From UBA699 sp050261915 (GTDB lineage: Bacteria > Bacillota > Clostridia > Clostridiales > Clostridiaceae): DNA of 62,835 bases. A model generated the notes under the pieces. That model saw nothing but the letters and a program-made list of their open reading frames with translations. It was not told the DNA's origin and searched no databases. The stretch spans positions 1 through 62,835 of the forward strand of contig JBLNDT010000059.1 of the NCBI GenBank assembly GCA_050261915.1, written 5' to 3'. Positions 1-8,842 of the stretch are shown piece after piece; position 1 is the stretch's first letter; each line of letters begins with the position of its first letter. The position numbers were made by a program, and so were the translations under genes.

Positions 1-546
1 TCCAAGACCTGTGAACATCATGATAGCACCAACAACGATCATAACTATGATAGTAACAACCTTTATTAAAGCAAACCAGAATTCGAATTCTCCGAAAAGA
101 CTAGCTGCTGTAAGGTTAACAAGAGTTAAAAGAACTATACATACAAAAGCTGTCAGCCATGTAGGTACGCTTGGGAACCAGAACTGGATGTAAATACCAA
201 CAGCTGTTGTTTCAGCCATACATGTAACAACCCACATAAACCAGTAAGACCAACCAGTCATAAAGCCCATTAAAGGTGATATAAACTGATATGCATAAGC
301 TGAGAAGGAACCTGATACAGGATGCTCAACAGCTACTTCACCAAGTGCACGCATAATTATATAAAGAATAAGTCCGCCACCTGCGTATGCAAGCAACAAT
401 GCAGGTCCAGCCATTTTTATTGCTGTTGCTGAACCAAGGAACAAACCAACACCGATTGCTCCACCAATTGCCATAAGTTGAATATGTCTCTCTTCAAGAC
501 CACGCTCTAGATTTTCTCCACCTAGAGATCCGCCATGTTCGCTCAT
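1..546 (-). CDS. Amino acid permease (APC superfamily), 3' part outside window
   Basis: Reading the minus strand from an ATG at 546 gives 182 residues that stay open to base 1, so the C-terminal part is missing. A short hydrophilic N-terminus with an ERGLEERHIQLMAIGG segment is followed by the helix-1 motif GGAIGVGLFLGSA and several further hydrophobic segments, as in APC-family amino acid/proton symporters of the GabP, AnsP and LysP group. It should act in the cytoplasmic membrane to import an amino acid. A GGGGGG ribosome site lies about 8 bases before the ATG. It is divergent from the XRE-cupin regulator and class III aminotransferase to its right, so the three may form an amino acid uptake and use module. 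The substrate cannot be read from this fragment. Confidence 0.9.
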   Translation of the reverse strand, partial: MSEHGGSLGGENLERGLEERHIQLMAIGGAIGVGLFLGSATAIKMAGPALLLAYAGGGLILYIIMRALGEVAVEHPVSGSFSAYAYQFISPLMGFMTGWSYWFMWVVTCMAETTAVGIYIQFWFPSVPTWLTAFVCIVLLTLVNLTAASLFGEFEFWFALIKVVTIIVMIVVGAIMMFTGLG

Positions 547-583
547 AAATTAACCCCCCTATTAATAAAAAATTATTTTGTAA

Positions 584-615
584 TTATTTTCCTTTTCTAA
601 ACAATTTCACCTCCT
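584..615 (-). other. Possible leader peptide ORF before the permease
   Basis: On the minus strand a near-perfect AGGAGGTG (615-608) is followed five bases later by TTG TTT AGA AAA GGA AAA TAA (604-584), a six-codon frame well upstream of the permease's own ribosome site. An inverted repeat GCGCAA/TTGCGC (659-654 and 624-619, 29-base loop) lies just before this site. It could be a translated leader, or a decayed start. The sequence alone does not show which. Confidence 0.3.
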
Positions 616-852
616 GTTGCGCAAGAAAATAACTACTTGATACAAAAAAATAATTGCGCTTTCAATAATTATAATATTCTGAATGTCCTAATTTTATCAT
701 TGTTTAAAAATAAAATCAATACAAATATTAATAAAAAGTTAATATATACCCTATAAACACAGTGAAAACGGCCTGTATCAACAAAATAATATGAGCAAAT
801 TGTGTCCGCAATTCAAAATTATTTGAAAATTAGCAAAAAAATTTAACATGCA

Positions 853-869
853 TATACATTGAATGTATA
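853..869. promoter_or_regulatory. Palindrome in the permease/regulator intergenic region
   Basis: TATACATT-G-AATGTATA is a perfect inverted repeat with 8-base arms. A related palindrome, TACATATATGTA, lies at 913-924, and both share the TACAT half-site. Position and symmetry suit operators for the adjacent XRE-cupin regulator acting on both divergent genes. The remaining sequence of this 430-base intergenic region is AT-rich and I see no RNA gene in it. Confidence 0.45.
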
Positions 870-910
870 ATTCAAAATACTGATTTTATTAAAATTTGAA
901 GTTGATATAA

Positions 911-939
911 TTTACATATATGTACAACTAGTGTAAAAT
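911..939 (+). promoter_or_regulatory. Candidate promoter of the XRE-cupin regulator
   Basis: TTTACA (911-916) and TAAAAT (934-939) are 17 bases apart. The palindrome TACATATATGTA (913-924) covers the -35 element, which would suit autoregulation. A TATAAT at 946-951 is an alternative -10 without a good -35. Confidence 0.45.
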
Positions 940-977
940 ATTCAGTATAATTTTTACATTAATAAAGGGGGATTGTT

Positions 978-1529
978 ATGTACGGTGCAAAAATACGATC
1001 AATTAGACAAGAAAAGGGAATGACATTAAATGAGCTGGCTGACAAAACAAGTTTAACTGCCAGCTATTTATCACAAATCGAAAGAAATCTAATAGATCCT
1101 TCATTGTCGTCCTTAAGAAAAATATCCATGGCCCTTCAAGTTCCATTGTATTCTTTTCTTTCAGAAGACAGAAAACAAAATGTGCTTATTAAAGCAGACA
1201 AAAGAAAAAAACTTGAACTGCCAAGCTCAAGTATAGTTTATGAATTTTTAACTCCTATGGCTGCTGATAAACAAATAAATTTAAAAATGGAAATAATATA
1301 TTTTCAGCTTGAACCGCACAGCTGGAGCAGTGAGGAGTTTATGGTACATGCAGCTGATGAGTGTTTATTCATAGTTGACGGTACTATTGAAATTAACCTG
1401 GGAGAAGAAAAATATAAATTAAATGAAGGAGACAGCATATATATTCAAGAAAACATTCCTCATAAGTTTTACAATCCAACATCTAAAAAAGTCATTGGAA
1501 TAAGCAACATTTGCCCTCCTATTTATTAG
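978..1529 (+). CDS. XRE-family regulator with C-terminal cupin domain
   Basis: The protein has 183 residues. Residues 6-62 form an XRE helix-turn-helix (RSIRQEKGMTLNELADKT, then TASYLSQIERN), and residues about 110-180 a small cupin barrel (EGDSIYIQENIPHKFYNP). This architecture is that of PuuR-like regulators, in which the cupin senses a small metabolite and the HTH binds DNA. GGGGG lies before the ATG. It sits between a divergent amino acid permease and a downstream class III aminotransferase, so local control of these genes is likely. The effector is unknown. Confidence 0.88.
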   Translation: MYGAKIRSIRQEKGMTLNELADKTSLTASYLSQIERNLIDPSLSSLRKISMALQVPLYSFLSEDRKQNVLIKADKRKKLELPSSSIVYEFLTPMAADKQINLKMEIIYFQLEPHSWSSEEFMVHAADECLFIVDGTIEINLGEEKYKLNEGDSIYIQENIPHKFYNPTSKKVIGISNICPPIY

Positions 1530-1535
1530 TTTTTA

Positions 1536-1585
1536 TTGACCTTGAATTTAATAAATAGTACAATAATTAATATATAATTAAATTC
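1536..1585 (+). promoter_or_regulatory. Promoter of the aminotransferase gene with flanking inverted repeat
   Basis: TTGACC (1536-1541) and TACAAT (1559-1564) are separated by exactly 17 bases. GAATTTAAT (1544-1552) and its exact reverse complement ATTAAATTC (1577-1585) bracket the -10 and the expected transcription start, so this is a candidate operator. The half-site differs from the TACAT palindromes upstream of the regulator. Confidence 0.55.
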
Positions 1586-1603
1586 GAGGGGGGGATATTA
1601 ATT

Positions 1604-2956
1604 ATGAATAGAGACATAAAAAAGTGCAAAGAACTAGTTGAAAGAGACAAAAAAGTCATTGCAACGGGAGCTAGAGTTCCATACTACCCGCTGGTGGTAA
1701 AAAGCGGCCATGGTGCTGTTGTCACTGATGTAGACGGAAATGAATACATTGATATGCTATCAAGTGCTGGAGCTACAAATACGGGACATTCACATCCTAA
1801 GGTAGTTAAGGCGATAACTGAACAGGCAAAGGAGTTTATTCATTATACACCGGCTTATATGTATCATGAACCGCTAATTCAGCTTGCTGAAAAACTTATT
1901 GAGATTACACCTGGTAATTTCAGTAAGAAGGTTATGTTTGGTCTTACAGGCTCGGATGCAAATGATGGAATGATGAAATTAGCCAGGGCATATACAGGGA
2001 GAAGTAAAATTATTTCCTTTGTTGGTGCATATCATGGTTCTACCTACGGGTCCATATCCATATCTGCTTTAAGCTTGAATATGAGAAGGAAAATAGGGCC
2101 TTTAGTTCCAGATATATATCATATAAACTATCCGGATTGTTACAGATGCAAATGTGGAAAGAAAGTGGAAAGCTGTAATTTAGAATGTTTAAATGAACTC
2201 AAGGAAAAATTTAGTGCATATCTGCCTCCGGAGGAAGTTGCTGTAATAATTATGGAACCAATTGCAGGGGATGGTGGAATAGTAATACCACCTGCTAAAT
2301 ATACACAAAAATTATATGAAATATGCAAAAGTCATGGAATATTATTTGCCGTTGATGAAGTTCAGCAGGGATTTGGAAGAACAGGAAAATGGTTTGCCAT
2401 AGAGCATTTTGGAGTAGACCCGGATATAATTGTTATGGGTAAGTCAATTGCATCGGGTATGCCAATGAGCGCAATAGTGGCAAGAGAAGAGATAATGGAA
2501 TCAGTAGGGGCCCCTGCTCATCTGTTTACAACAATAGGAAATCCAATATGCTGCCAGGCTGCATTGGCAACTATTGATGTTATTGAAGAGGAAGAGCTTT
2601 TAAAGACTGCCTATGAAAAGGGAGAGTATCTTAAGGGTAAATTCAAGGAACTTAAGGGCAGATACCCTATGATTGGGGATGTAAGAGGACTTGGTTTAAG
2701 TATAGGTGTAGACCTTGTAAAGGACAGAGAAACAAAGGAAAGGTATCAGGAGGCATGTGCAAAGATATGTTATAGATGCTGGGAAAAGGGCCTTCTTCTA
2801 ACATTCTTTGCAAACAATGTTCTAAGGGTGCAGCCTCCTCTTGTAATAACTAAAGAGCAGATCGATAAAGCTGTTGATATAATAGAAGAATCTATAAAAG
2901 AATTCTTATCAGGAGATATTCCTGATGAAGTTTTGGAAACTGCAAAAGGCTGGTAA
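1604..2956 (+). CDS. Class III PLP-dependent aminotransferase
   Basis: The protein has 450 residues and the full fold-type I class III layout: GLTGSDAND near 113-121 (phosphate binding), YHGSTYGS at 143-150, the DEVQQGFGRTG motif at 251-261, and the PLP lysine K280 in VMGKSIASG. A Cys-rich insert at 179-195 (C179, C182, C184, C191, C195) occurs in several members of this group. The family includes 4-aminobutyrate aminotransferases, ornithine-type enzymes and amino acid 2-epimerases such as isoleucine 2-epimerase; residues alone do not decide among these. It has its own promoter and a GAGGGGGGG ribosome site, and lies next to an amino acid permease and an XRE-cupin regulator. Confidence 0.88.
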   Translation: MNRDIKKCKELVERDKKVIATGARVPYYPLVVKSGHGAVVTDVDGNEYIDMLSSAGATNTGHSHPKVVKAITEQAKEFIHYTPAYMYHEPLIQLAEKLIEITPGNFSKKVMFGLTGSDANDGMMKLARAYTGRSKIISFVGAYHGSTYGSISISALSLNMRRKIGPLVPDIYHINYPDCYRCKCGKKVESCNLECLNELKEKFSAYLPPEEVAVIIMEPIAGDGGIVIPPAKYTQKLYEICKSHGILFAVDEVQQGFGRTGKWFAIEHFGVDPDIIVMGKSIASGMPMSAIVAREEIMESVGAPAHLFTTIGNPICCQAALATIDVIEEEELLKTAYEKGEYLKGKFKELKGRYPMIGDVRGLGLSIGVDLVKDRETKERYQEACAKICYRCWEKGLLLTFFANNVLRVQPPLVITKEQIDKAVDIIEESIKEFLSGDIPDEVLETAKGW

Positions 2957-3039
2957 TATATTTGTTTTGATATTCATTTGTGATATAATTGTATAATTAA
3001 GAATTATTAATAAATATTATTGATACGAGGGGTAATATC

Positions 3040-4248
3040 ATGAATGTTTATTTAGCCAGACAGCCTATTTTTAATAAGAAAAGGGAAGTAGTGGCATATG
3101 AACTGTTATTCAGAAGTACTGACAAAAATGCTTTTGACAATTCTGACAGCACAGATGCCACTCTTCAAGTTGTAAAAAACAGCTTTTCTCTATTTTCCAC
3201 AGATTCTTTAGTGGGAGATAAAAAGGCATTTCTTAATTTTGATGAAAATCTTATCAATTCTGATATAATGGATTTGTTTTCCCCTAATCTTGTTGTTATT
3301 GAGGTTCTAGAAACAGTAGAACTCACACCTGATATAATTGACTCAATTAAAAGAATAAAATCAAAGGGATTTAAAATTGCTCTGGACGATTTTATATACA
3401 AAGAAGAATATAATCAAATAATAAGTTCTATTGACTTTATCAAGGTTGATTTTTTGCAGACTCTTTATTTGGAGCGAAAGAAAATAGTTGATAAATTTAA
3501 AGATACAAATATAAAATTTCTTGCAGAAAAGGTGGAAACGGAAGAAGACTTTAATTCTGCTATTGAATATGGATATACTTTGTTTCAGGGATATTATTTA
3601 AGCAAGCCTACGGTGGTTAGCACCAAAGATTTATTTACAGACAAATATAACTATTTTAATGCCCTGGAAGAATTAAATAAAAAAACTGTTAATATTGAAA
3701 AAGTTGAGGCCTCCATAAAAAGAGACCTGGCATTGTCATATAAACTTCTAAGGCTTATAAATTCAGTTTTTTATGGCATTAGAACAGAGGTAACTTCAAT
3801 AAGACAGGCAGTTATGCTTATTGGAATAAATAACCTTAAAAAATGGCTATATGTAATAACCTTAAAGTCTTTAACAGACGAACACATGGAGGCTATTGTT
3901 ACAACATCGTTGTTAAGAGCTAGATTTGGAGAGCTTCTTGCAGAGAGGAGCAGTTTTGAGTTGAAGGCTTTTGATATGTTTTTAATAGGTCTTTTTTCAA
4001 TGGTGGACAGATTTGTAGACATGTCAATGGGGGATATTCTAAAAGAGCTCCCTGTTACTAATGATGTAAAGAAAGCTCTAAGCGGTGATGACAGTATTTA
4101 TTCTCATATTTTAAATATTATAAAGGAATATGAGGCGGGAAACTGGACAGCCGTGGATAAAAATTTAGCATTTGTTAAGTTGACTGGAGCAGATATTTAT
4201 AATTGTTATCTTGAAGCTTTGGATTGGGTGGGTAAAATTAACATTTAG
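3040..4248 (+). CDS. EAL-HDOD signalling protein (YuxH-like)
   Basis: The protein has 402 residues: an N-terminal EAL domain (about 1-200) and a HDOD domain (about 205-380). The EAL signature is changed to ELL (E21), but other phosphodiesterase residues are visible: FLNFDEN, VIEVLET, ALDDF, FIKVDF, LAEKVET and FQGYYLSKP. Cleavage of cyclic di-GMP is therefore possible, though many EAL-HDOD proteins are thought to act as non-enzymatic scaffolds. The gene ends 35 bases before a GAF-GGDEF cyclase, which suggests a joint role in c-di-GMP signalling. Confidence 0.85.
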   Translation: MNVYLARQPIFNKKREVVAYELLFRSTDKNAFDNSDSTDATLQVVKNSFSLFSTDSLVGDKKAFLNFDENLINSDIMDLFSPNLVVIEVLETVELTPDIIDSIKRIKSKGFKIALDDFIYKEEYNQIISSIDFIKVDFLQTLYLERKKIVDKFKDTNIKFLAEKVETEEDFNSAIEYGYTLFQGYYLSKPTVVSTKDLFTDKYNYFNALEELNKKTVNIEKVEASIKRDLALSYKLLRLINSVFYGIRTEVTSIRQAVMLIGINNLKKWLYVITLKSLTDEHMEAIVTTSLLRARFGELLAERSSFELKAFDMFLIGLFSMVDRFVDMSMGDILKELPVTNDVKKALSGDDSIYSHILNIIKEYEAGNWTAVDKNLAFVKLTGADIYNCYLEALDWVGKINI

Positions 4249-4283
4249 ATTAATTTAATATCTTAAGGAGATATGAAGTAAAA

Positions 4284-5339
4284 ATGGAAGAAAAAAGAGA
4301 ACTTATTAATGAATTGATAAAATATCAAGAATTAAGTGAAGATACTATACAAAAACTTAATTCTAAAATTGTGGATCTTGAAAACAAGCTGGCAATTTTT
4401 ACATCTGTTCTCAGTATAAGTGAATACATAAACCAATATTATGGCAGTGATAAAATTATATCATTAATAAATGACATGTTAATAGGAGTAATGGGGGCGG
4501 CATTTTCATCCATATATGTAAAGGAAAACGGAAGACTTGTATTAAGGGAATCAAACCTTGAAGACGCTCATCATCACAAGGTAATGCTTGAGGAAAGCAG
4601 CAAGAATTCCTACTCGGAATTTTTAATAAATTCATCCAGTAATCTATATACAAAGTATGAAACCACAATCCACTCATCTCTTGGGATTCCCATTGCCATC
4701 AAGGGGGATTTGCTGGGATTTATAATTGTGGAGCATGAAAACTATAATTTCTTCAATGAGTTCCATACTAAGTTTATTAAGGCTATTGGGAACCAAATAG
4801 CAATTTGCTTCGAAAATAACAAACTTTATAATAAAATTATGGAAATATCAAACAGAGATTATCTAACTGGATTATTTAACAGGAATTATTTTTATAAAAA
4901 GGTATCCAAGTATTTAAGTACAATTAGAAATGACATAGCAATTGCAATGATTGATTTTGATAATTTTAAGAATTGTAATGACAACTATGGTCATCTTTAT
5001 GGTGATCAAGTTTTAATAACTATTTCAAGTCTTGTAAAAGAGAATATGGATGGGGAAGACATCGTCTGCAGATACGGAGGAGAAGAGCTGATAATATGCA
5101 TGTTCAATGTAACTGATATTGAAGTTGCTGAGGATAAAATGAACAAAATCAGGAAGCTTGTTGAACAGGAGGATATAATATATGGAGATATATGTGACAG
5201 GATAACTGTATCAATAGGTGTAAGTGTTTTTGATAAAGGGGACAAAGTCCTTGAGGACGTAATAAGAAAGGCTGACAATATGTTGTACATAGCTAAAAGA
5301 ACAGGAAAAAACAAGGTGAAGGCATGGGATATACAGTAA
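4284..5339 (+). CDS. GAF-GGDEF diguanylate cyclase
   Basis: The protein has 351 residues: a coiled coil (about 10-45), a GAF sensor domain (about 48-180) and a GGDEF domain (about 188-348). The active-site loop RYGGEEL has GGEEL at 265-269, a functional variant. The upstream I-site RxxD is absent, since DGED (256-259) stands there, so ordinary product inhibition is not expected. No membrane segment is visible, so it should be cytosolic and make cyclic di-GMP from two GTP. It follows the EAL-HDOD gene and overlaps the next gene by 16 bases. Confidence 0.9.
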   Translation: MEEKRELINELIKYQELSEDTIQKLNSKIVDLENKLAIFTSVLSISEYINQYYGSDKIISLINDMLIGVMGAAFSSIYVKENGRLVLRESNLEDAHHHKVMLEESSKNSYSEFLINSSSNLYTKYETTIHSSLGIPIAIKGDLLGFIIVEHENYNFFNEFHTKFIKAIGNQIAICFENNKLYNKIMEISNRDYLTGLFNRNYFYKKVSKYLSTIRNDIAIAMIDFDNFKNCNDNYGHLYGDQVLITISSLVKENMDGEDIVCRYGGEELIICMFNVTDIEVAEDKMNKIRKLVEQEDIIYGDICDRITVSIGVSVFDKGDKVLEDVIRKADNMLYIAKRTGKNKVKAWDIQ

Positions 5340-5986
5340 TAAGAAAAAAGAGAAAAACCTTGGGTATAAGAATTTCAGAAACAGGGGAAGTACTAGTGTA
5401 TGCTCCTCTAAAAATGAGTTTTAAAACAATAGAGACACTGGTTTTATCCAAAGAAAAATGGATAAAGGAATCTAAGGATAAATTGATTAGATATGAAACC
5501 GGTCACAAGATAAATTTTCTTGGAAAAGAATATAATCTGAATAATATTAAGGTTTTTGAAAACAAAACGAACATTGAATTAACCGAATCAAAATTCAATG
5601 TTTATTTTGGCGGAGAAAATCCTTTTCCACCATATAGCGAGATATTAGACTGTCTCTATAGAAAATATAAGAATGATTTCACCAAGATTGTTATAGATAG
5701 AATTTCTGCAATATCTGATGAAATGGGGGTAAGACCCAACAAAGTAAATGTTAAAAACCAAAGGACCATATGGGGGAGCTGTTCCAGCACTAATAATATA
5801 AGTATTAATTTTAAACTTTCCCTGGCACCAATAGAAATATTGGATTATGTAATACTTCATGAGCTCTGCCATATTATTCACAAGAATCATTCAAGGGATT
5901 TCTGGGCTGCTTTAGAAACTTATATGCCTGATTACAAAACAAAAAGGAACTGGCTTAAAGCCAATTCCCATAAATCCTTATTCTAA
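5324..5986 (+). CDS. YgjP-like zinc metallopeptidase (DUF45, M48-type)
   Basis: The protein has 220 residues. The zinc motif HELCH (179-183) is followed by H189 in HKNHSRDFW, and the preceding WGSCSSTNNISIN block is typical of the YgjP/DUF45 family. The ATG at 5324 lies inside the end of the GGDEF gene and is preceded by AAGGTGAAGG, so translation is probably coupled. The natural substrate of the family is not well established. Its 3' end overlaps the convergent CBS-domain gene by nine bases. Confidence 0.85.
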   Translation: MGYTVIRKKRKTLGIRISETGEVLVYAPLKMSFKTIETLVLSKEKWIKESKDKLIRYETGHKINFLGKEYNLNNIKVFENKTNIELTESKFNVYFGGENPFPPYSEILDCLYRKYKNDFTKIVIDRISAISDEMGVRPNKVNVKNQRTIWGSCSSTNNISINFKLSLAPIEILDYVILHELCHIIHKNHSRDFWAALETYMPDYKTKRNWLKANSHKSLF

Positions 5987-7300
5987 GTGTTCCGCATCTT
6001 TGATTGTCATTTTGATTTTATCTATTCTTTTTTCATTTATTTTCTCAACTTTAAATGATACACCTTCATATTCAACTACTGGAGTTTCATTGTCTTTTGG
6101 TATACTTCCAAGTAAGTCGATTACAAAACCTCCTATAGTATCAAAATTATCAGAAGGGAGCTCCATATTAAGCGCCTCATTTATTTCATTTATTGATACA
6201 AGTCCATTCACAATATAAATGCCCTTATCTATTTTTTTTATGGAGTCATCACTATCATCATATTCATCAAGTATATTACCCATAACCTCTTCTATTAAGT
6301 CTTCAATGGTAACTATACCTGAAAACCCTCCATATTCATCTATAAGCATTGCCATGTGATTTTTTGTATTTTGCAGTTCTTTAAACAAGGCGTCTATATT
6401 TTTAGTTTCAGGTACAAAATATGCCTGCCTAAGTAAAGTTCTGATATCCTGGAGATGAAAATCCTTTTGTCTAAGTTTAACAAAAAGGTCTTTCATATAA
6501 AGTACACCAATTATATTATCTATGTCTTCCTCAAATACAGGAATTCTAGAATACTGTTCCTCCAGTACAAGGTCAATTATCTTATTTAAGGGCATTTCTA
6601 TATCTATTGCAAAAACATTTGTTCTTGGGGTCATTATTTCCTTTGCTAAAGTATCATCAAACTGGAATATTCCATCTATCATTTCTTTTTCAGTTTCGTT
6701 TATTACCCCTGTTTCCTCGCCTACATTGATCATCATCCTTATTTCTTCCTCTGAAACGTGTTCTTCTAAATCCTCAGAGTTAATGCTAAAAAGCCTCAAT
6801 AAAACATTTGATGAAAAGGTTAGCATTCTAACAAAAGGTTTTGTTGCCTTGGAAAAAAACAATATGGGGTTAATAACCAACATTGAAATTTTTTCAGAGT
6901 TATTAAGTGCTACTCTTTTGGGGAATAGCTCACCAAGTACAAGGGAAAGATAGGATATTATTATAGTAATTACTATAACAGATATCCCTTCACTGCCGTA
7001 TATATTAAATTTTTGTAAAACCTCTGATACATATTTTGATATGCTTGTAGCAGCAAAGGCACTTGTTAAGAATCCTGTTATGGTTATACCTACCTGGATT
7101 GTGGCTAGAAACCTGCTGGGCTCATCTAGCAGCTTTAGTATGAGCATTGCTTTTTTATCACCTTCAGAGGCAAGCATATTTATTCTGTTTTTATTCAAAG
7201 ATACAATTGCCATTTCCGAAGCTGCAAAAAAACCATTAATGATAATCAAAATGAAAATCAAAAGCAGCTCCATTATGATTTTGCTAGGACTACTGTCCAT
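5978..7300 (-). CDS. CNNM/CorC-HlyC family membrane protein with CBS pair
   Basis: The protein has 440 residues: a DUF21/CNNM membrane domain with about four hydrophobic segments (1-190), two CBS domains (about 210-330) and a C-terminal CorC_HlyC domain (about 345-430). Such proteins are linked to Mg2+ or other cation export; older annotations call them hemolysins. AGGAGG lies eight bases before the chosen ATG at 7300; a second in-frame ATG follows at residue 10. It converges on and slightly overlaps the metallopeptidase gene. Confidence 0.88.
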   Translation of the reverse strand: MDSSPSKIIMELLLIFILIIINGFFAASEMAIVSLNKNRINMLASEGDKKAMLILKLLDEPSRFLATIQVGITITGFLTSAFAATSISKYVSEVLQKFNIYGSEGISVIVITIIISYLSLVLGELFPKRVALNNSEKISMLVINPILFFSKATKPFVRMLTFSSNVLLRLFSINSEDLEEHVSEEEIRMMINVGEETGVINETEKEMIDGIFQFDDTLAKEIMTPRTNVFAIDIEMPLNKIIDLVLEEQYSRIPVFEEDIDNIIGVLYMKDLFVKLRQKDFHLQDIRTLLRQAYFVPETKNIDALFKELQNTKNHMAMLIDEYGGFSGIVTIEDLIEEVMGNILDEYDDSDDSIKKIDKGIYIVNGLVSINEINEALNMELPSDNFDTIGGFVIDLLGSIPKDNETPVVEYEGVSFKVEKINEKRIDKIKMTIKDAEHLE

Positions 7301-7534
7301 CTGAGAATCCTCCTTGAAATTAAAATTATAAGCATATAAAAATTATAACATAATTATATAATAATTGGTACTCTAGTGCTGGAATGAAAGTTACAATTAG
7401 GGAAAATACTGAAAATTGTAAAAAATGAAACTAATCGGATTGAATTATTAATTCTAAAGGAATATAATACAGTTAGACTTAAAGTACAGGGACATATTTT
7501 ATTATTTATTAATTTCTGGTTAAAGTTTATTAAC

Positions 7535-7567
7535 CTTCTGGAAAAATATTACCATAAATTCCGGAAG
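7535..7567 (+). promoter_or_regulatory. Hairpin in the alr upstream region
   Basis: CTTCTGGAA (7535-7543) pairs with TTCCGGAAG (7559-7567) with one G-T pair and a 15-base loop. A smaller repeat, GGTTAA/TTAACC, lies just before it. These are the only notable structures in the 300-base gap between the CBS-domain gene and alr. No T-run follows, so this is not a terminator. It may be an operator or a leader structure. Confidence 0.3.
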
Positions 7568-7601
7568 ATTTATATGTTAAAATAATTTAGGGGGTATTAT
7601 T

Positions 7602-8765
7602 ATGTTTAACAATTTTAGACCAGTGTGGGAGGAAGTAAATCTTGACAACCTAGCCTATAACATGAGAAATATTCGTGCAAAGGCAAAATCAAAGGAGATA
7701 TTTGGAGTAGTTAAGGCGGATGCATATGGCCATGGGGCTGTTGACGTGGCGCCGGTATTACTAGAGAATGGTGCTACAAGACTTGCGGTAGCAGTATTAA
7801 GTGAAGGGGTTGAACTTAGAAAATCGGGCATTAAATGTGCTATAAATATTCTAGGTGTAACACCTGAAACCTTGTTTGGGGATATTTTAGAATATGATTT
7901 GCAGCCTGTAGTATTTAATTATGACTATGCCTGCAAGCTTTCAGCAGCAGCAGCTGCTAAGAATAAAACTGTAAAAATTCATATTAAAGTTGATACCGGC
8001 ATGGGTCGCATAGGGTTTCTGCCAAATGATGGAAGTGTAGCAGATGCTGTTAAAATAAGCAAATTGCCAAATTTAGAAATTGAAGGCTTATTTTCACACT
8101 TTAGTACAGCTGATGAAACAAATAAGGAATACTCAAAGTATCAATTTGACAACTATAACTGGTTTTTAAATAAACTTATTGAAAATGGTGTAAAAATAAA
8201 CATCAGGGATATGGCAAACAGTGCAGCTATAATGGAACTTCCTGAAAGTCATTTTGATGGTTCAAGACCTGGAATAATACTTTATGGTTATTATCCATCA
8301 ACAGAAGTGGATAAAAATGAATTGAGTATAAAACCTGTTATGACATTGAAGGCATGTATACTTCATATAAAGACTTTGGAGGCTGGACAGTACATAGGTT
8401 ACGGCAGGAAGTTCAAAACAGAGAGAAGGAGCATTATAGCCACCCTTGGAGTAGGATATGCGGATGGATATACAAGGATGCTTTCAGGTAAGGCAAAAGT
8501 TATAATCAATGGCAAGTTTGCTCCGGTAGTTGGAAATATTTGCATGGACCAGTGTATGATAGATATTACAGATGTTCCAGATGTTAAAATCGGAGATGAA
8601 GTAATACTTATGGGCACAGATGGAAACTTAAAGTTCGATGTGGATGATATTGCACCATTGCTTGGCACAATTAATTACGAAGTACTCTGTATGGTAGGAA
8701 AAAGAGTGCCAAGGGTATATATAAAAAATGGAGAAATTGTTAAGGTAAGAGACTATATCCTGTAA
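7602..8765 (+). CDS. alr: Alanine racemase
   Basis: The protein has 387 residues, the usual length. The PLP lysine is K38 in VVKADAYGHG, and the second catalytic base is the tyrosine of LGVGYADGYTR. GRIGF and MANSAAIMELP are further family blocks. It interconverts L- and D-alanine in the cytosol and so supplies D-alanine for peptidoglycan. A GGGGGT ribosome site precedes the ATG, and a strong terminator follows, so the gene is transcribed alone. Confidence 0.96.
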   Translation: MFNNFRPVWEEVNLDNLAYNMRNIRAKAKSKEIFGVVKADAYGHGAVDVAPVLLENGATRLAVAVLSEGVELRKSGIKCAINILGVTPETLFGDILEYDLQPVVFNYDYACKLSAAAAAKNKTVKIHIKVDTGMGRIGFLPNDGSVADAVKISKLPNLEIEGLFSHFSTADETNKEYSKYQFDNYNWFLNKLIENGVKINIRDMANSAAIMELPESHFDGSRPGIILYGYYPSTEVDKNELSIKPVMTLKACILHIKTLEAGQYIGYGRKFKTERRSIIATLGVGYADGYTRMLSGKAKVIINGKFAPVVGNICMDQCMIDITDVPDVKIGDEVILMGTDGNLKFDVDDIAPLLGTINYEVLCMVGKRVPRVYIKNGEIVKVRDYIL

Positions 8766-8771
8766 AACTAT

Positions 8772-8803
8772 ACTGCCGGCATTTAAAAAGCCGGCAGTTT
8801 TTT
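8772..8803 (+). terminator. Rho-independent terminator of alr
   Basis: ACTGCCGGC and GCCGGCAGT form a nine-base perfect stem with a nine-base loop, followed by TTTTTT. Confidence 0.93.
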
Positions 8804-8842
8804 GATATAATATATTAAAAGTCTTTGAAAGGTGTGTAGCTT

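Noticed and set aside
4456..5314. Minus-strand open frames inside the diguanylate cyclase gene and similar frames elsewhere
   Set aside because: They lie opposite well-supported genes, lack ribosome sites and show no recognisable domain.
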